Assembly (NCBI RefSeq): GCF_019399895.1
Contig: NC_091870.1
Coordinates: forward strand, 4,236,001-4,300,000
Origin: Cardiocondyla obscurior
Lineage: Eukaryota > Arthropoda > Insecta > Hymenoptera > Formicidae
Length of the DNA: 64,000 nt
Direction of reading: 5' to 3'
Below the pieces are notes generated by a model. The model ran no database searches. It saw only the letters and a list, made by a program, of their open reading frames with translations, and was not told the DNA's origin. Every line of letters starts with the position of its first letter. Positions within the stretch are counted from its first letter, which is position 1. The translations under genes were made by a program, and so were the position numbers. This document shows positions 63,212-64,000 of the stretch, piece by piece.

Positions 63212-63304
63212 ATCAGTTGTTTCGACAGACCGTCGGCTACTCAGTTTAACGCGCCCTTGTGGTACTTGATCTCAAATGTGTGTTGTAACTCGAATTACTG
63301 CGCA
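63212..63304 (-). pseudogene. Gypsy RNase H relic
   Basis: The minus strand reads FEIKYHKGALN, a stop, then VADGLSKQL, matching the ADALS region of Gypsy pol (compare the element at 51130, IRYRKGALNRVADALSRQ). Confidence 0.7.
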
Positions 63305-63309
63305 TGATG

Positions 63310-63461
63310 AGCTTGATGCCGCCGTCGATGATCCTGGTTGAAATTGAACCTGGCCCATCATCGATGGCACGCATTTTTTCATGCACATCTTGCAAAAATA
63401 TAAAATGCATCTGGGACTAAAGCGATGGCACATCCGCTTTGACAAAGCCAGATGCGTTCAA
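63310..63461 (+). pseudogene. relic of the third Gypsy ORF
   Basis: In two frames: MILVEIEPGPSS, then LQKYKMHLGLKRWHIRFDKA and a TGA. Both blocks match the 169-aa ORF at 51042 (VEVEPGI; LGNRRWHLRFDAAGR) in order. It lies close to an RNase H relic, but on the opposite strand, so a rearrangement or separate insertions happened. Confidence 0.55.
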
Positions 63462-64000
63462 TGAGATAATTTGTTGCTCAGATGTTAAGATTATTAAACT
63501 CTTAAAGATAAAATCCTCGAGAACGTGAAATTAATAGAAGAGGAATTAGCTAGAAAAATCGGAAAATCTACGCTTGGCCTTGAAAACAAAAAAGTAGGGT
63601 CTTCGGAGTCTGTAGCCACTTGATCCAAGAAATGTCGTTGAATATAAAAATTTGGGTAACAACTTCGAATTTCGGCCCATTTTCTTCTCATACACTCCGC
63701 CCCCAAATTTCTTGAAAAATCAGGAGACCGCAAAACTATCCTATCTTTTCTTGATGCCTCGAAAACAGGAGTAACGGATTATTCTCCGTTATAATGTGGC
63801 CAAAGGCCACAAACCTTGACATTCAGACCCCGCGCCGCGACCACCACTGTTCGCCCAAGACTTCGCGCGGTCCCGTTCATACTTTTAATTTACGCGGGCC
63901 GACCAGCCGCCCGCAGCGCGTAGCGCGGACCACCGTAGCGGTAACATGGGCCGCCCAACCGCCCACACCGCGCACCGCCACAGACCGCTCGGGAGTGGGG
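63462..64000. other. unrecognised DNA ending in GC-rich sequence
   Basis: A 79-codon minus-strand frame (63494-63733) has no recognised motif. From about 63810 GC content rises sharply (GCGGACCACCG and CGCACCGCCACAGACC types); GTGGCCAAAGGCCAC at 63796 is a perfect palindrome. Could be the edge of an LTR or of rDNA-like sequence; not decidable here. Confidence 0.4.

Overview
The window looks like gene-poor, transposon-dense chromatin from an insect nuclear genome. A hymenopteran, probably an ant, is the best guess. Reasons: AT-rich spacers with short (about 60-110 bp) GT-AG introns, several tRNA-primed BEL/Pao and Gypsy LTR retrotransposons, an R1-clade LINE, a Penelope-like element, a Polinton/Maverick, Tc1-like and foldback DNA elements, and long simple repeats. 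Nothing bacterial, plasmid or phage-like was seen. The species call is inference; the element calls rest on visible protein motifs, LTR pairs, primer sites and target-site duplications (TSDs).

Layout. 1-3.0 kb: a possible terminal exon of an ionotropic-receptor-like gene, a GC-rich block with 70-bp tandem repeats, and a 478-bp foldback MITE. 3.0-10.0 kb: a THAP-type zinc-finger coding region split by a decayed BEL/Pao element. 10.1-12.6 kb: two MITEs and a solo LTR. 12.6-18.2 kb: an R1-clade LINE on the minus strand. 18.4-22.4 kb: a second BEL/Pao (minus, one LTR left). 23-27 kb: AT-rich DNA with a local duplication and a proline-rich ORF. 27.0-27.6 kb: a small three-exon gene with a coiled-coil segment and an RGG tail, interrupted by one in-frame TGA. 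28.1-35.4 kb: an internally deleted errantivirus-like element (minus) with RNase H/integrase and an envelope gene, carrying a nested 1.44-kb solo LTR and an antisense Cys-rich ORF. 35.4-41.6 kb: MITEs, a two-exon gene fragment, two solo LTRs with perfect TSDs and a 656-bp palindrome. 42.0-49.2 kb: a young, almost intact BEL/Pao (757-bp LTR pair with 3 differences by eye, perfect 5-bp TSD). 49.5-56.8 kb: a Tc1-like transposase remnant next to a Gypsy element (minus) with open gag, pol and a third overlapping ORF. 56.8-57.4 kb: a Tudor-domain gene remnant. 57.7-62.0 kb: a broken Polinton (DNA polymerase B, integrase C-terminus, protease) containing a Penelope-like fragment and an LTR piece. 62-64 kb: small relics of BEL and Gypsy elements and GC-rich DNA.

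The genes do not form a shared pathway. Most are the gag, protease, reverse transcriptase, RNase H and integrase modules of independent parasites that inserted into one another. Relative ages can be read from this: BEL 41999-49201 is the youngest, while the 3-9.7 kb BEL and the LINE carry many stops. Both strands carry fragments of many families, as expected of heterochromatin or a piRNA source locus, but that is a hypothesis. The most interesting items are the small spliced gene at 27.0-27.6 kb, the THAP gene split by BEL, the antisense ORF in the errantivirus-like element, and the third Gypsy ORF, which has a relic homologue 12 kb away.
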